Program-made: the position numbers and the translations under genes
Shown: positions 6,586 through 15,075 of the stretch, piece after piece
Numbering within the stretch: the stretch's first letter is position 1
Layout of the letters: every line of letters starts with the position of its first letter
DNA from: Chromatiales bacterium
Lineage (GTDB): Bacteria; Pseudomonadota; Gammaproteobacteria; Steroidobacterales; Woeseiaceae
NCBI GenBank assembly: GCA_004282875.1
Contig: SHLT01000019.1
Coordinates: 1-35,885 of the forward strand
Length of the DNA stretch: 35,885 bases
Reading direction: 5' to 3'
The notes under the pieces: model-generated
Database searches by the model: none
What the model was told of the DNA's origin: nothing
What the model saw: the letters and a program-made list of their open reading frames with translations, nothing else

Positions 6586-8121
6586 TTATTCGACGACCTC
6601 GGCAGCGACGACCTCTGCCGGGCAACCGGAACTTGCGGTGTACGGACCCATGCCGGTGTTTACGCTGGCAACCTGCCCGGGCGCGAGCTCTCCCGAGACG
6701 TTGAAGCGTTTCTGCACCGGGCGGCCGGCACTGTCGTTGTACTGCACAACAACCTGCACGCCCCGGACCTGCACGCTGGTCTCATTTCTGACCGACACAA
6801 TGAGGTTTCCGTTCCCGTCCGCTGAGCAACCGCGGTTCACGTACGCACCCGGATTCGACGGCATATCGAGCCGCACGAGCTCCCCCGTCGCGGCTTTGCC
6901 GTATTCGCCACCGGACTGGGCCACGACCTTGTAATGCTCGATAGCGGCGGCCCTGTTGCCGCGCGCCTTGGCGATATCGCCAAGCGCGTAGTGGGCTGGC
7001 GCCGTCGGCAGCAACGCGATGCTGTTTTCGAGGTCGTTGACGGCCGCGTCGGTCTGGCCGAGTTCCTTTCTCGCCAACCCGCGCTGCAGGTGGTAGTAGA
7101 AGAAACTGTCGCGCCGATCGATGGCACGACTGTAGTTCGTCACCGCCCAGTCGAAGTTGTCCTCCATCAGCCGGATATCGCCTCTCAACGCGTGAAAATG
7201 CGCTTCATCCGGGAACAGACTCAGCGCCTGGTTGGCTTTTGCCAGCGCCGTCGTCATGTCTTTCTCAGCCAGCGCCTTGCGGCCTTCGTCATAGGCATCG
7301 TAGGCCGGCTTGATCGCGATGGTCTTGCGCATGGCCGCCTGGTATTCCCGCTCGCCGCGGGTACCGCCGGCCGGCAGGGCTGAGGCCGTTGCCTGGTTCG
7401 CCCGCACACGCTCCATCGACGGCGGATGACTGGCGAACAGCCCGCTTAGCCAGTCTGAGCGGCGACCCTCGCTGAGCCGCACGAAGGTCTCCTGCAGCGC
7501 TACCGCGCCCTGTGGATCGTAACCAGCCTTCGACATGTACTGCATGCCGTAGTAGTCGGACTCGAGCTCGGCACTCCGCCCGTACTTGGCCAGGCCCGCC
7601 TGGGCGAGAATATTGGCGCCGCCGACGATGAGTCCGCCGTAATCGCTGTCGCTTGCGGCGATCGCCGTGCCGAGTACACCGACCTGCATAAGCATGGCGC
7701 GCGACTGCTGCTTGGCCGAATGCCGCGCGGCCGCGTGCACGGCTTCGTGGCCCAGCACGGCAGCGAGTTCAGCTTCGGACTCCATCTCGGTGAGCAAGCC
7801 GCGATTAATCGCGATCTTACCGCCTGGCAGCGCCCAGGCGTTCGGCACGCCGTTATTCAACACCACGAACTCATAAGGCAGGTTGACCCCGCTTTGCGCC
7901 GCGACGCTCTGGCCGACTCGCTGCACGTAGTCGGTCAACACCGGGTCGACGTCATAGGCGCCGCCCTGCGACTGTTGCATGGGTGCATAGTTCTGTTTGC
8001 CCATCTCGATTTCCTGCGCGGTGCTCATCAACACCAGTTCGCGCTTACCGGTAACCGGATTGACCGAGCAGCCGTAGAGAAATACAAAACTGACCAGCAG
8101 GAAAATAGTTGCCTTACGCAT
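6586..8121 (-). CDS. M48-family metalloprotease lipoprotein with TPR repeats (BepA-like)
   Basis: 511 residues from the ATG at 8121, which has GAGGG just upstream and starts a lipoprotein signal (lipobox LYGC, C18). The longer open frame to 8259 encodes no plausible leader. The zinc motif HEAVH is at residues 125-129, and ELESD near 185-189 supplies the third ligand. TPR-like helices follow at about 285-400, as in BepA (YfgC), the periplasmic protease/chaperone for outer-membrane assembly. The last 85 or so residues (after MPSNPGAYVNRGCSADGNGN) look like an extra beta-sandwich domain, which E. coli BepA lacks as I remember it. Unlike BepA it carries a lipobox, recalling LoiP. It probably degrades or assists misassembled outer-membrane proteins. 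Confidence 0.88.
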   Translation of the reverse strand: MRKATIFLLVSFVFLYGCSVNPVTGKRELVLMSTAQEIEMGKQNYAPMQQSQGGAYDVDPVLTDYVQRVGQSVAAQSGVNLPYEFVVLNNGVPNAWALPGGKIAINRGLLTEMESEAELAAVLGHEAVHAAARHSAKQQSRAMLMQVGVLGTAIAASDSDYGGLIVGGANILAQAGLAKYGRSAELESDYYGMQYMSKAGYDPQGAVALQETFVRLSEGRRSDWLSGLFASHPPSMERVRANQATASALPAGGTRGEREYQAAMRKTIAIKPAYDAYDEGRKALAEKDMTTALAKANQALSLFPDEAHFHALRGDIRLMEDNFDWAVTNYSRAIDRRDSFFYYHLQRGLARKELGQTDAAVNDLENSIALLPTAPAHYALGDIAKARGNRAAAIEHYKVVAQSGGEYGKAATGELVRLDMPSNPGAYVNRGCSADGNGNLIVSVRNETSVQVRGVQVVVQYNDSAGRPVQKRFNVSGELAPGQVASVNTGMGPYTASSGCPAEVVAAEVVE

Positions 8122-8184
8122 TACGTCACCCTCATCATGATGCGTCCAAGTATAACGCCAGAAGAACCACCGAGTTTCAGGAGA

Positions 8185-8220
8185 GACGCCGCATGTGACC
8201 AAAAGGTCACGCGGGGCGTC
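8185..8220. promoter_or_regulatory. 36-bp inverted repeat in the divergent M48/kbp intergenic region
   Basis: GACGCC (8185-8190) pairs with GGCGTC (8215-8220), and GTGACC (8195-8200) pairs with GGTCAC (8205-8210) around an AAAA centre. The two four-base segments between them pair poorly. It lies between the divergent starts at 8121 and 8288. No T-tract follows on either strand, so it is not a convincing terminator. A dimeric regulator operator is the simplest reading. Confidence 0.5.
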
Positions 8221-8287
8221 CTTACTGTCACGCAACTGGCAGTGCGCCGGTTGGAGCATTGCTAATCAAGAAAAAGGGAGATAGGTA

Positions 8288-8737
8288 ATGGGACTGTTCG
8301 ACTTTGTAAAAGACGTTGGCCGTCAGATTTTCGACACTGACGCGGAAGCGGCCGACAATATTAAGAACCACCTTGAAGTAAAGACTCACGGTCTCAGCAA
8401 CCTGGATGTCAAATTCGACGACGGTACGGTGACGATCTGCGGCGACTGTGCCAACCAGGCCGCTCGCGACCAGGCGATCCTGATCGCCGGCAACATCCAG
8501 GGCGTGGAAAAAGTCGTCGCGGACGACCTCGTTGCCCCGGAACCCAAGCCCGAAGAGCCCGAAGAGAAAGTCGAGATCTACGAGATCGTCAGCGGTGACA
8601 CACTTGGCGGCATCGCCAAGCGTTACTACGGCAAAGCCGGCGCCTACATGAAGATCTTCGAGGCCAATAAAGACATTATTTCGGACCCCAACAAGATCTA
8701 CCCGGGCCAGAAAATTCGCATCCCGCTCGACGACTAA
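8288..8737 (+). CDS. kbp: BON and LysM domain protein, potassium-binding protein Kbp homologue
   Basis: 149 residues, cytoplasmic (no signal peptide). The N-terminal MGLFDFVKDVG is characteristic of Kbp/YgaU. A BON domain spans about residues 22-85 (DVKFDDGTVTICGDCANQAA), and a C-terminal LysM domain about 98-147 (YEIVSGDTLGGIAKRYYGKA, ending KIYPGQKIRIPLDD). In E. coli, Kbp binds K+ and is induced by osmotic stress; that role is from family knowledge. AGGGAGAT lies a few bases before the ATG. The DUF937 gene follows within 20 bp, so the two probably form an operon, ended by the terminator at 9339-9370. Confidence 0.93.
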   Translation: MGLFDFVKDVGRQIFDTDAEAADNIKNHLEVKTHGLSNLDVKFDDGTVTICGDCANQAARDQAILIAGNIQGVEKVVADDLVAPEPKPEEPEEKVEIYEIVSGDTLGGIAKRYYGKAGAYMKIFEANKDIISDPNKIYPGQKIRIPLDD

Positions 8738-8754
8738 AGGATTAGGTGAACTCC

Positions 8755-9294
8755 ATGGACCTTATGGACCTGTTAAAAGCAACTGGCGGCGGCGACAGCG
8801 TCGGCCAGCTTGCCAAAGCCGTAGGACTCGGCTCGTCAGACACATCGAAGCTTGTCGATTCCCTGGCGCCCGCGCTCATGCGTGGCCTGCAGAAGAATAC
8901 GGCCAGCGACGACGGTGTTGCCGGACTCCGGCGCGCCCTCGAAACGGGCGGTCACGATCGTTACATCGACAATCCGGAACTGCTCGCGGCTGCTGAAACG
9001 CGTTCGGACGGCAACAACATTCTCGGCCATATTTTTGGCTCGAAGGATGTCAGCCGCAACGTCGCGGCAGCCGCCTCGCAGGACACGGGCATCGATGCCA
9101 GCCTGATCAAGAAGGCACTGCCGCTGCTCGCATCGCTCGCCATGGGCGCAATGAGCAAGAAGACCTCGGGCGGACGCGAGCTCGGGGCGTCCGCGCAAAG
9201 CGGCGGCCTGGGTTCGCTCGGCGATCTGATTGGCGCCGTCAGCGGCAAGGGCGGTCTCGACGACATCCTCGGCATGGCACGCAAGTTCTTCTGA
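8755..9294 (+). CDS. DUF937 domain protein
   Basis: About 179 residues from the ATG at 8755, chosen because AGGTGA lies five bases before it; a GTG at 8746 would add three residues. The protein is Ala/Gly/Leu-rich and begins MDLMDLLKATGGG. Helical segments include LVDSLAPALMRGLQKN and IDASLIKKALPLLASLAMGA, and a Gly-rich C-terminus ends LGMARKFF, the pattern of DUF937. No signal peptide or catalytic motif is visible. It is coupled to kbp and ends before a strong terminator. The function is unknown; a two-gene stress-related unit with kbp is plausible but inferred. Confidence 0.8.
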   Translation: MDLMDLLKATGGGDSVGQLAKAVGLGSSDTSKLVDSLAPALMRGLQKNTASDDGVAGLRRALETGGHDRYIDNPELLAAAETRSDGNNILGHIFGSKDVSRNVAAAASQDTGIDASLIKKALPLLASLAMGAMSKKTSGGRELGASAQSGGLGSLGDLIGAVSGKGGLDDILGMARKFF

Positions 9295-9338
9295 GCGTCT
9301 GTGCCACGCCGGTTGCACGACCGGCACTAGAAAGAACA

Positions 9339-9370
9339 GGCCGGCACCTTCGGGCGCCGGCCTTTCTTTT
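9339..9370 (+). terminator. Rho-independent terminator after kbp-DUF937
   Basis: Stem GGCCGGCACC (9339-9348), loop TTCG, stem GGCGCCGGCC (9353-9362), with one mismatch, then TTTCTTTT. A smaller hairpin, GCCGGT-TGCACG-ACCGGC, lies just upstream at 9308-9325. It separates the kbp operon from the Na/Pi symporter gene that starts at 9391. Confidence 0.9.
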
Positions 9371-9390
9371 GACCGATATATACTGCGCAT

Positions 9391-11076
9391 GTGACTGAAG
9401 AACTCGACCTCTGGAGACTGGCCGCAGGACTCGGGCTATTCCTGTTCGGCATGCATCAACTCGAGCAGGCGCTGACCCAACTCGCGGGCCGCTCGTTCAA
9501 GAAATTCCTGCGGCAGTACACCGCCAAACCGGTGCGCGGCGTTATCGCGGGCGCACTTTCGACCGCCGCGCTGCAGAGCAGCTCCGTCGTCAGCCTGATC
9601 GTCCTCGCGTTTGTCGGCACCGGCATCGTGTCGCTTGCCAGCGCGCTCGGCATTGTCTTCGGCTCGAACCTCGGCACCACCATGACGGGTTGGATCGTTG
9701 CCACGATCGGATTCAAACTGGATATCGAGGCGCTCGCCCTGCCCCTGATCACAATAGGTGGCTTCGGCGTGGTCTGGTCCTCCGCGGGCACGCGGCGTGC
9801 TGGGCTGAGTCACTTCGTGGTTGGGCTGGGACTCATGCTCATGGGTCTCGAGTTCATGAAGTCGGGCGCGCTCGTCGCGACCGCGCTGTTCGATCCCGCC
9901 GCCCTGGCCGGCTATCCGCTGATCGTGTTCCTCGTGGCGGGCCTCTTGCTGACGGCCGTCATCCAGTCGAGCTCAGCGACCATCATGATCACGCTGAGCG
10001 CGCTCTATGCGGGCGCCATTCCTCTCGAAGCCGCCGCCGCGACGGCGATCGGCGCCGATCTCGGTACGACCATCACAGCAATCCTCGGGGCACTCGCCGG
10101 GTCGGCCGCCAAGAAGCGCGTAGCTGCCGCTGTCGTGATCTTCAACGTCGTGGCCGACACGATCGCGTTTGTCAGCCTGAAACCGCTGATTCACTTCATC
10201 ACGAAGATTATCGGCCTCACGGACCCGCTGTTCGCCCTCGTGGCCTTCCACAGCCTGTTCAACCTCATTGGCATCCTGATCTTCTTGCCCGCCATCCCGC
10301 TGCTCAGCCGCTGGCTCGATCGGCGCTTCCGGGAGGACGAGACACCGCTGCTGCGGCACATCAAACCCGGCGATACGGCCGTTCCCGAGGCGGCACTCGA
10401 AGACATGACGCGCGAGACCTGGCGCCTGATCGACCAGGCGGTCGCCTTGAACCAGGCGGCTTTTGACCTGCCGGCCGATCACTCGTTTTACGACAGTGCC
10501 GACGACCGCAAGGGAGTCAGCGTCTTTTCGCCGGGCGTCGACTACGAACAGTGCTACGCCGACATCAAGCAGCTCGAAGGCGAGATTCTGCGGCAGGCGC
10601 TGTTACTGCAAAGCTCGGCGCTGGAACCCGACGAGTCCGAACGACTCAGCCAGATCATCCCGTCTATCCGTAACGCGGTGCACGCCGCCAAGAGCCTGAA
10701 AGACGTATACGAGGACCTGCAGATGTTTCGTGGTTCAGTCAACGACCGCTTCAATGCGTACTTTGGCCAGTTCCGCGAGGCCGCGCGGGAGTTCTTCGAA
10801 TCGCTGGATGCGCTACGAACCTCGGACCTGGCCCCTGTGCGGTTCGAGGCACTCATCGAGATCAAGGCAAAATCCGAGTCGGTGCAGGAACGCATGCACC
10901 GGCGTATTTACGACGAGGTGACGCGTGGCGAGCTCGGCGAAGTCGAGATATCGACCCTGCTGAACGTCAACAGGGAGGTGTTTGTCGCGAACCACAATAT
11001 CGTGGCGGCGCTGGCCGATGCGATGCTCGATATTGACGCAGCCGGCGATTTCGCAAGTATCCCGGCCGCCCGCTAG
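9391..11076 (+). CDS. Na/Pi cotransporter family protein with C-terminal PhoU-like domain
   Basis: 561 residues starting at GTG 9391. The membrane part (about 1-310) contains the two inverted Na/Pi repeats with their QSSS signatures: QSSS at residues 62-65 and QSSSAT at 192-197. Gly-rich motifs GSNLGTT and GADLGTT follow each repeat. Residues about 335-555 are cytoplasmic and helical, resembling PhoU, as in the NptA/YjbB family. It probably moves phosphate, inward with Na+ or outward as shown for E. coli YjbB; the direction cannot be told from sequence. The start lies 20 bp after a terminator, so any promoter must overlap the terminator region. The hemerythrin gene follows by 67 bp. Confidence 0.92.
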   Translation: MTEELDLWRLAAGLGLFLFGMHQLEQALTQLAGRSFKKFLRQYTAKPVRGVIAGALSTAALQSSSVVSLIVLAFVGTGIVSLASALGIVFGSNLGTTMTGWIVATIGFKLDIEALALPLITIGGFGVVWSSAGTRRAGLSHFVVGLGLMLMGLEFMKSGALVATALFDPAALAGYPLIVFLVAGLLLTAVIQSSSATIMITLSALYAGAIPLEAAAATAIGADLGTTITAILGALAGSAAKKRVAAAVVIFNVVADTIAFVSLKPLIHFITKIIGLTDPLFALVAFHSLFNLIGILIFLPAIPLLSRWLDRRFREDETPLLRHIKPGDTAVPEAALEDMTRETWRLIDQAVALNQAAFDLPADHSFYDSADDRKGVSVFSPGVDYEQCYADIKQLEGEILRQALLLQSSALEPDESERLSQIIPSIRNAVHAAKSLKDVYEDLQMFRGSVNDRFNAYFGQFREAAREFFESLDALRTSDLAPVRFEALIEIKAKSESVQERMHRRIYDEVTRGELGEVEISTLLNVNREVFVANHNIVAALADAMLDIDAAGDFASIPAAR

Positions 11077-11143
11077 TCTCCGCTCGAGGCCGTAAGGGGT
11101 TTTCCCGATAGTGCTGCGGTCCGCACCGGGTCAAACTGCGGCC

Positions 11144-11692
11144 ATGGATACGGATGCAAGAGCTCTGATGACGGAGCTGCGGGAAGATCACCGCAATATG
11201 GCTGTCGTACTGGACCTGCTCGACGAGCTCGTCGTGCAGATGGACGCAGGCAAGAACCCCGATTTCGAGCTGTTCGACGAGATCATGCGCTACATGACGG
11301 TCTACCCGGATGCGGTACATCATCCCAAGGAAGACGTCGTTTACGAACAACTGCGCCAGAATCGTCCCGATCTGTCGGAGCACCTCGACCACGTCCCTGA
11401 CGATCACAACGACATCGCGCACCTGGGCTCACTCCTTCGTGACGAAGTCGAGGCCATCAATGCCGGCGCCGCCGTGCGCCGCGAGAAGATGATCGAAGAC
11501 ACGGCTGCGTACGTGCAGCGGCTGCGCAACCACATGCAGTGGGAAGAACAGGACCTCTTCAAGCGCATCGACAAGATGCTCGAGGCCCAGCCCCACACGG
11601 TCGACGTCTCGGAGTACGAGCACATCAAGGACCCGGTCTTCGAACTCGAGATCGAGGCGGGTTTCCGGCGCATGATCGCCAGCCTCAAGTAG
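11144..11692 (+). CDS. Hemerythrin-like di-iron protein
   Basis: 182 residues from the ATG at 11144; a GTG at 11111 would add 11 residues that look non-native. It forms a four-helix hemerythrin fold with visible candidate iron ligands: H16 (EDHRNM), H59/H60 and E63 (HHPKED), H88 (DDHND), H130 and E134 (NHMQWEE). The C-terminal extension of about 40 residues is common in bacterial hemerythrin HHE proteins. Likely roles are O2 or NO sensing or binding, or iron storage in the cytoplasm; the sequence does not say which. It follows the Na/Pi gene on the same strand and converges with the repeat protein gene at 11728. Confidence 0.9.
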   Translation: MDTDARALMTELREDHRNMAVVLDLLDELVVQMDAGKNPDFELFDEIMRYMTVYPDAVHHPKEDVVYEQLRQNRPDLSEHLDHVPDDHNDIAHLGSLLRDEVEAINAGAAVRREKMIEDTAAYVQRLRNHMQWEEQDLFKRIDKMLEAQPHTVDVSEYEHIKDPVFELEIEAGFRRMIASLK

Positions 11693-11727
11693 CGCCCGCC
11701 GCGCGACGGTCGAACTCTCGTTATTCC

Positions 11728-13815
11728 CTAGTGGCCGCGGGCCGCACCGAGCAGAATCTGGGCCTTTATTTGCTGCCGGAATATGTCCGGTATATCCATT
11801 GAATCCAGTTGCCGCACCATCTCTTCGGGATTGTCTTTGGAATCCATCATCACGCGCATGAACATGGCTTGCTGACGCTTTTCGGAATCATCAATACTCT
11901 CGATGAGTCGCAGCTGGTCGTCACGACTCTGCGACATTTGCATCGCTGTATTCAGGATTATGTTGTCGCGATCCGCGCCACGCGGCAGCGTATCCAGCCA
12001 CTGTGAAGCAGCCTCAGGCTCCGACCGGTACCAGCGCCTGACAATCTCACCGGCGGCGACTTGCCGTAAGTCCGTATCGTTAATCTGCTGCAATCTCTGA
12101 ATGGCTGACGCGGGATCGCGGCGCGCCTCGGCAGTGACGACATTCGATAGTGCCGCATCTCGCGCGTGCCCTTGTGGTATCCGTTCCGCCCATCGAGCAG
12201 CAAGCGCACTGTCTGCACTGGCAATACTGGACACGAGTTGCGCCATTTGCATATCGAATCCAGGCTCACCGGCAAACTGGCTGACAAACTGCATTGCTTC
12301 TTCGGCAGAACGTTCGCTCACCAGTCGTTTGGCAACACCATTGGCCCAGGCTCCGCGATATTCCGGCGGAAGAGAGGTCACGACGACATGGGCTTCATCA
12401 AGATCGAGCTTCGCCACGATGTAGCCCATGCTGAAGACTTCCTCCTGAACTTCCGGGTCGCTGCTCAGCAACCAGTCAACAGCCGCCATGGCATCTTTCT
12501 CAAGCCATTTGCGAGCGACCGTCTGCGCCGCTCTGTGACGGTCGCTTTGATTCTTGATGTACTCAACGGAACTGGCGGCCTTCTCCGGTGATAATTCAAG
12601 CACGGCGTTGACTATTTGGAGCGTCAGGTTGCTGCGGTCGCGCTGGTTCTCAATACGCTGTGCTTCGGTCAGCGCGAGTTCGGGATCTTTCGTCGCGAAG
12701 CTGGCGATCACCTCGCGTACCAGCGACCCAAACTCGCTCTGCGATTCTGTTCTCGCCCATTCAAGTGCCCGAGCCGGGTTCTCCTTCGCATACTGAACGG
12801 CGACTATCTTTGCCAATTCGGCTCGGTTGGCCTTGTCGGAAATAGCACCCATCAGCCGCAGGGCCTGATCCAGGTCCGTGTCGACCAGTTTCTTGAATCC
12901 TGCTTTCTCGCTGTCGCTGAGTGCGCCGCTACCGCGGTTAACAAAGCGCTTCTCAAAGGCCTCCTCGGGATGCACGCGGGCAATCCTGTCATAGACCTCG
13001 TTGAGATACCGTCTGCGCAGGTCGACGTCATCAATTGATTCAGCAAACGTCTCGGCCCCGGCCAGGTCCTCGTTCGCCAGGGCCAGCGCAAGCCACTCTA
13101 TTTGTTCGAAACGATGTTTCTCCGACCCCAGTGCAAGCACATGGGAGAGTGCTTTCTCTGGTGACTGGTCGACCAGGTATCGAAGGTAGATCGCCCGATT
13201 CGACCTGGATGGCCGGACGCCCAGCTCACTCTCGACCAACATCGCGTCGGCCGTGTAGGCTCCGCCGACGCCGCTGTAAATCATTTGTGCAGCGGCGTAC
13301 TCCTGGTCGTCATCAAGCGCACGAACCGCATCGATGGCAGCCATCAGGTCCATTCGCGCCCAGGTGCGCCACACACGCTTTTCGATATTCCGCGTGCCCT
13401 GGAAATAGTCGCTTCGCGCCATCACCAGCGCTGACTCTGGATCCACTTCCGTCATGCGGAAGAACACGATACTGAGTGCGCGCTCGCGCCAGACAGGATC
13501 TGCGATTCGCCCCGCGTCAAACGCAAGCTTTTGCAGACCAGCCGAATCGCTGCGACCACTCAGCGCATACAGCGCCTCGCCTCGATCAAACTCGCTGGGC
13601 AGTGCCTGCAGCGACTCGATTGTCTGCAGATCAATGAAGTGATTATCGCGATGCCTGGTCGCCTCGGCGCTACCCATAGGCGCGACATCGGCAATATCGC
13701 GCAGCGGGTGAGTCGCTGGGCCTTGACCGACAATGCCCAAGTGCTGCCCGGCGAGCAGCAGGACAACGCCAGCAAGCATGCCGGCAAGCAATGTAACAGC
13801 CAAACGTCGCATCAT
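11728..13815 (-). CDS. Membrane-anchored helical-repeat (solenoid) protein
   Basis: 695 residues. Residues about 5-24 form a signal anchor (RRLAVTLLAGMLAGVVLLLA). The rest consists of about fifteen tandem units of 31-33 residues, each a helical hairpin beginning D/S-P-E-x-A and containing an arginine pivot. Clear examples are DPELALTEAQRIENQRDRSN, SPEKAASSVEYIKNQSDRHR, DPASAIQRLQQINDTDLRQV and EPEAASQWLDTLPRGADRDN. This is TPR/Sel1-like in style but not a consensus TPR. No enzymatic motif is visible. AGGAGA precedes two consecutive ATGs. The predicted topology puts the solenoid in the periplasm, where it may scaffold protein complexes. Short proteins with such DPxxAxxW repeats also occur in other phyla; the specific role is unknown. 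Confidence 0.75.
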   Translation of the reverse strand: MMRRLAVTLLAGMLAGVVLLLAGQHLGIVGQGPATHPLRDIADVAPMGSAEATRHRDNHFIDLQTIESLQALPSEFDRGEALYALSGRSDSAGLQKLAFDAGRIADPVWRERALSIVFFRMTEVDPESALVMARSDYFQGTRNIEKRVWRTWARMDLMAAIDAVRALDDDQEYAAAQMIYSGVGGAYTADAMLVESELGVRPSRSNRAIYLRYLVDQSPEKALSHVLALGSEKHRFEQIEWLALALANEDLAGAETFAESIDDVDLRRRYLNEVYDRIARVHPEEAFEKRFVNRGSGALSDSEKAGFKKLVDTDLDQALRLMGAISDKANRAELAKIVAVQYAKENPARALEWARTESQSEFGSLVREVIASFATKDPELALTEAQRIENQRDRSNLTLQIVNAVLELSPEKAASSVEYIKNQSDRHRAAQTVARKWLEKDAMAAVDWLLSSDPEVQEEVFSMGYIVAKLDLDEAHVVVTSLPPEYRGAWANGVAKRLVSERSAEEAMQFVSQFAGEPGFDMQMAQLVSSIASADSALAARWAERIPQGHARDAALSNVVTAEARRDPASAIQRLQQINDTDLRQVAAGEIVRRWYRSEPEAASQWLDTLPRGADRDNIILNTAMQMSQSRDDQLRLIESIDDSEKRQQAMFMRVMMDSKDNPEEMVRQLDSMDIPDIFRQQIKAQILLGAARGH

Positions 13816-13851
13816 TGGTCTCCTAAAGAGACATACTACAACGTCGTGGGA

Positions 13852-15075
13852 TCAGAAATACCAGGCAAACTGCGCGAACAGTCCTGCATCCACCGAGAGA
13901 TAGCGATTCGGCAGGCCGGTGTCGATGCCGCCGAATTCACTGCCGTTGGCGCCCAACGGAATATTCAGGCTCGCCAGGAACGTCATGTTGTCCGACAGGC
14001 TGTAGTTCGTCACGAGCTGGAACAGCGCGCTCGGGTCCCGCGCGTTAATCAGCAGCGTCGGCGTCAGCGTCCATAGCGGCGTCATCTCTATCGTCACATT
14101 CGCCGCAGCATAGTGACGTCCGGCCGTAAACAGTTCGCCGCGTGCGAGTCGCGTAGCCAGGTCCGGGTTGCCGGCCAGGCTCAGCGGATCGTAGCGACCG
14201 CCCGATTGCCCGAAGCCGTTGTAGTAGTACTCGATGGCGCCGCTCATGTTCCTGTCTTGGAAAACCCAGGAGTACATCAGGTTGGTGACGAACTGGACGT
14301 AGGTGTCCGAATCCGTATCCGTGACCACGAGATCGGCGCTCCAGACGGCGCCTCCAATCGCGTGACTGGCGCCGACGCCGACGACGGCATCGCCGTAGCT
14401 CTGCGCGAGTAGCAGATCGAACTCGCCCGCGCCGACGAAGCCGTGATATTTGACCGCGGCCGTTGCCTCGTCCGACTCGGCGTCGCCTGAAACGAGATTG
14501 CGGCGCGCGACGTAGGCCGCCTGCATATCGTTACCGTTGTCCTGCAGGTACTGCAGGTAAAGCATGTCGTCGCCGGCCTTGTACTCGGTGTCGATCGACG
14601 TTGGGTCGAACGGGTTCACGAGATCCATGGGCGCATAGACTAGACCGTTGCCCCAGGACAGCGCCTGGCGCCCGAGCCGGACGACGGCCTTCTCGCTGGC
14701 GTAGCCGATCCAGAGGCGATCGAGCCGGTGCAGGATAGCGCTGTCGCTGCTGTCTGTAATGACGTCGCTGAGATTGAACAGGCGTCGATCGTCGTTCGGT
14801 GGACCGCCCGTGAATTCAAGACTGTCGCCCTGCAGTCCGACCAGCTGATACGCGGCATCGAAAGTCCAGCGGCCCGAACTGAGTTGCAGGTTCAGTCGCA
14901 GGTCCGCGGTAACGTCCAGCGCCGTCGCGCCGGCAAAGTCCCGGTACAGGCTGTTATCCGGAAAGGTCTGACCGACTAGCCGTAACTTGGTGTGACCGCC
15001 TAACTCGGTGCTCAGGTCGTCGGCCGCCGCCGCTGAGACCAACAGCAAAAATAAGAGTGCCAGGCTACGCGGCAT
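13852..15075 (-). CDS. Outer-membrane beta-barrel protein of the LolA-like/ABC operon
   Basis: 407 residues from the ATG at 15075, which opens a signal peptide (MPRSLALLFLLLVSAAAADD); the longer frame upstream is the ATPase gene read in another phase. The mature part is rich in alternating amphipathic strands with many Tyr/Trp/Asp turns and ends in AWYF, the terminal-aromatic signature of BAM-assembled barrels. Segments such as RLGRQALSWGNGLVYAPMDL resemble DUF1302/alginate-export-like porins. The start overlaps the ATPase gene by 11 bp, making it the last gene of a five-gene operon. It is probably the outer-membrane end of the transport route; substrate unknown. Confidence 0.8.
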   Translation of the reverse strand: MPRSLALLFLLLVSAAAADDLSTELGGHTKLRLVGQTFPDNSLYRDFAGATALDVTADLRLNLQLSSGRWTFDAAYQLVGLQGDSLEFTGGPPNDDRRLFNLSDVITDSSDSAILHRLDRLWIGYASEKAVVRLGRQALSWGNGLVYAPMDLVNPFDPTSIDTEYKAGDDMLYLQYLQDNGNDMQAAYVARRNLVSGDAESDEATAAVKYHGFVGAGEFDLLLAQSYGDAVVGVGASHAIGGAVWSADLVVTDTDSDTYVQFVTNLMYSWVFQDRNMSGAIEYYYNGFGQSGGRYDPLSLAGNPDLATRLARGELFTAGRHYAAANVTIEMTPLWTLTPTLLINARDPSALFQLVTNYSLSDNMTFLASLNIPLGANGSEFGGIDTGLPNRYLSVDAGLFAQFAWYF

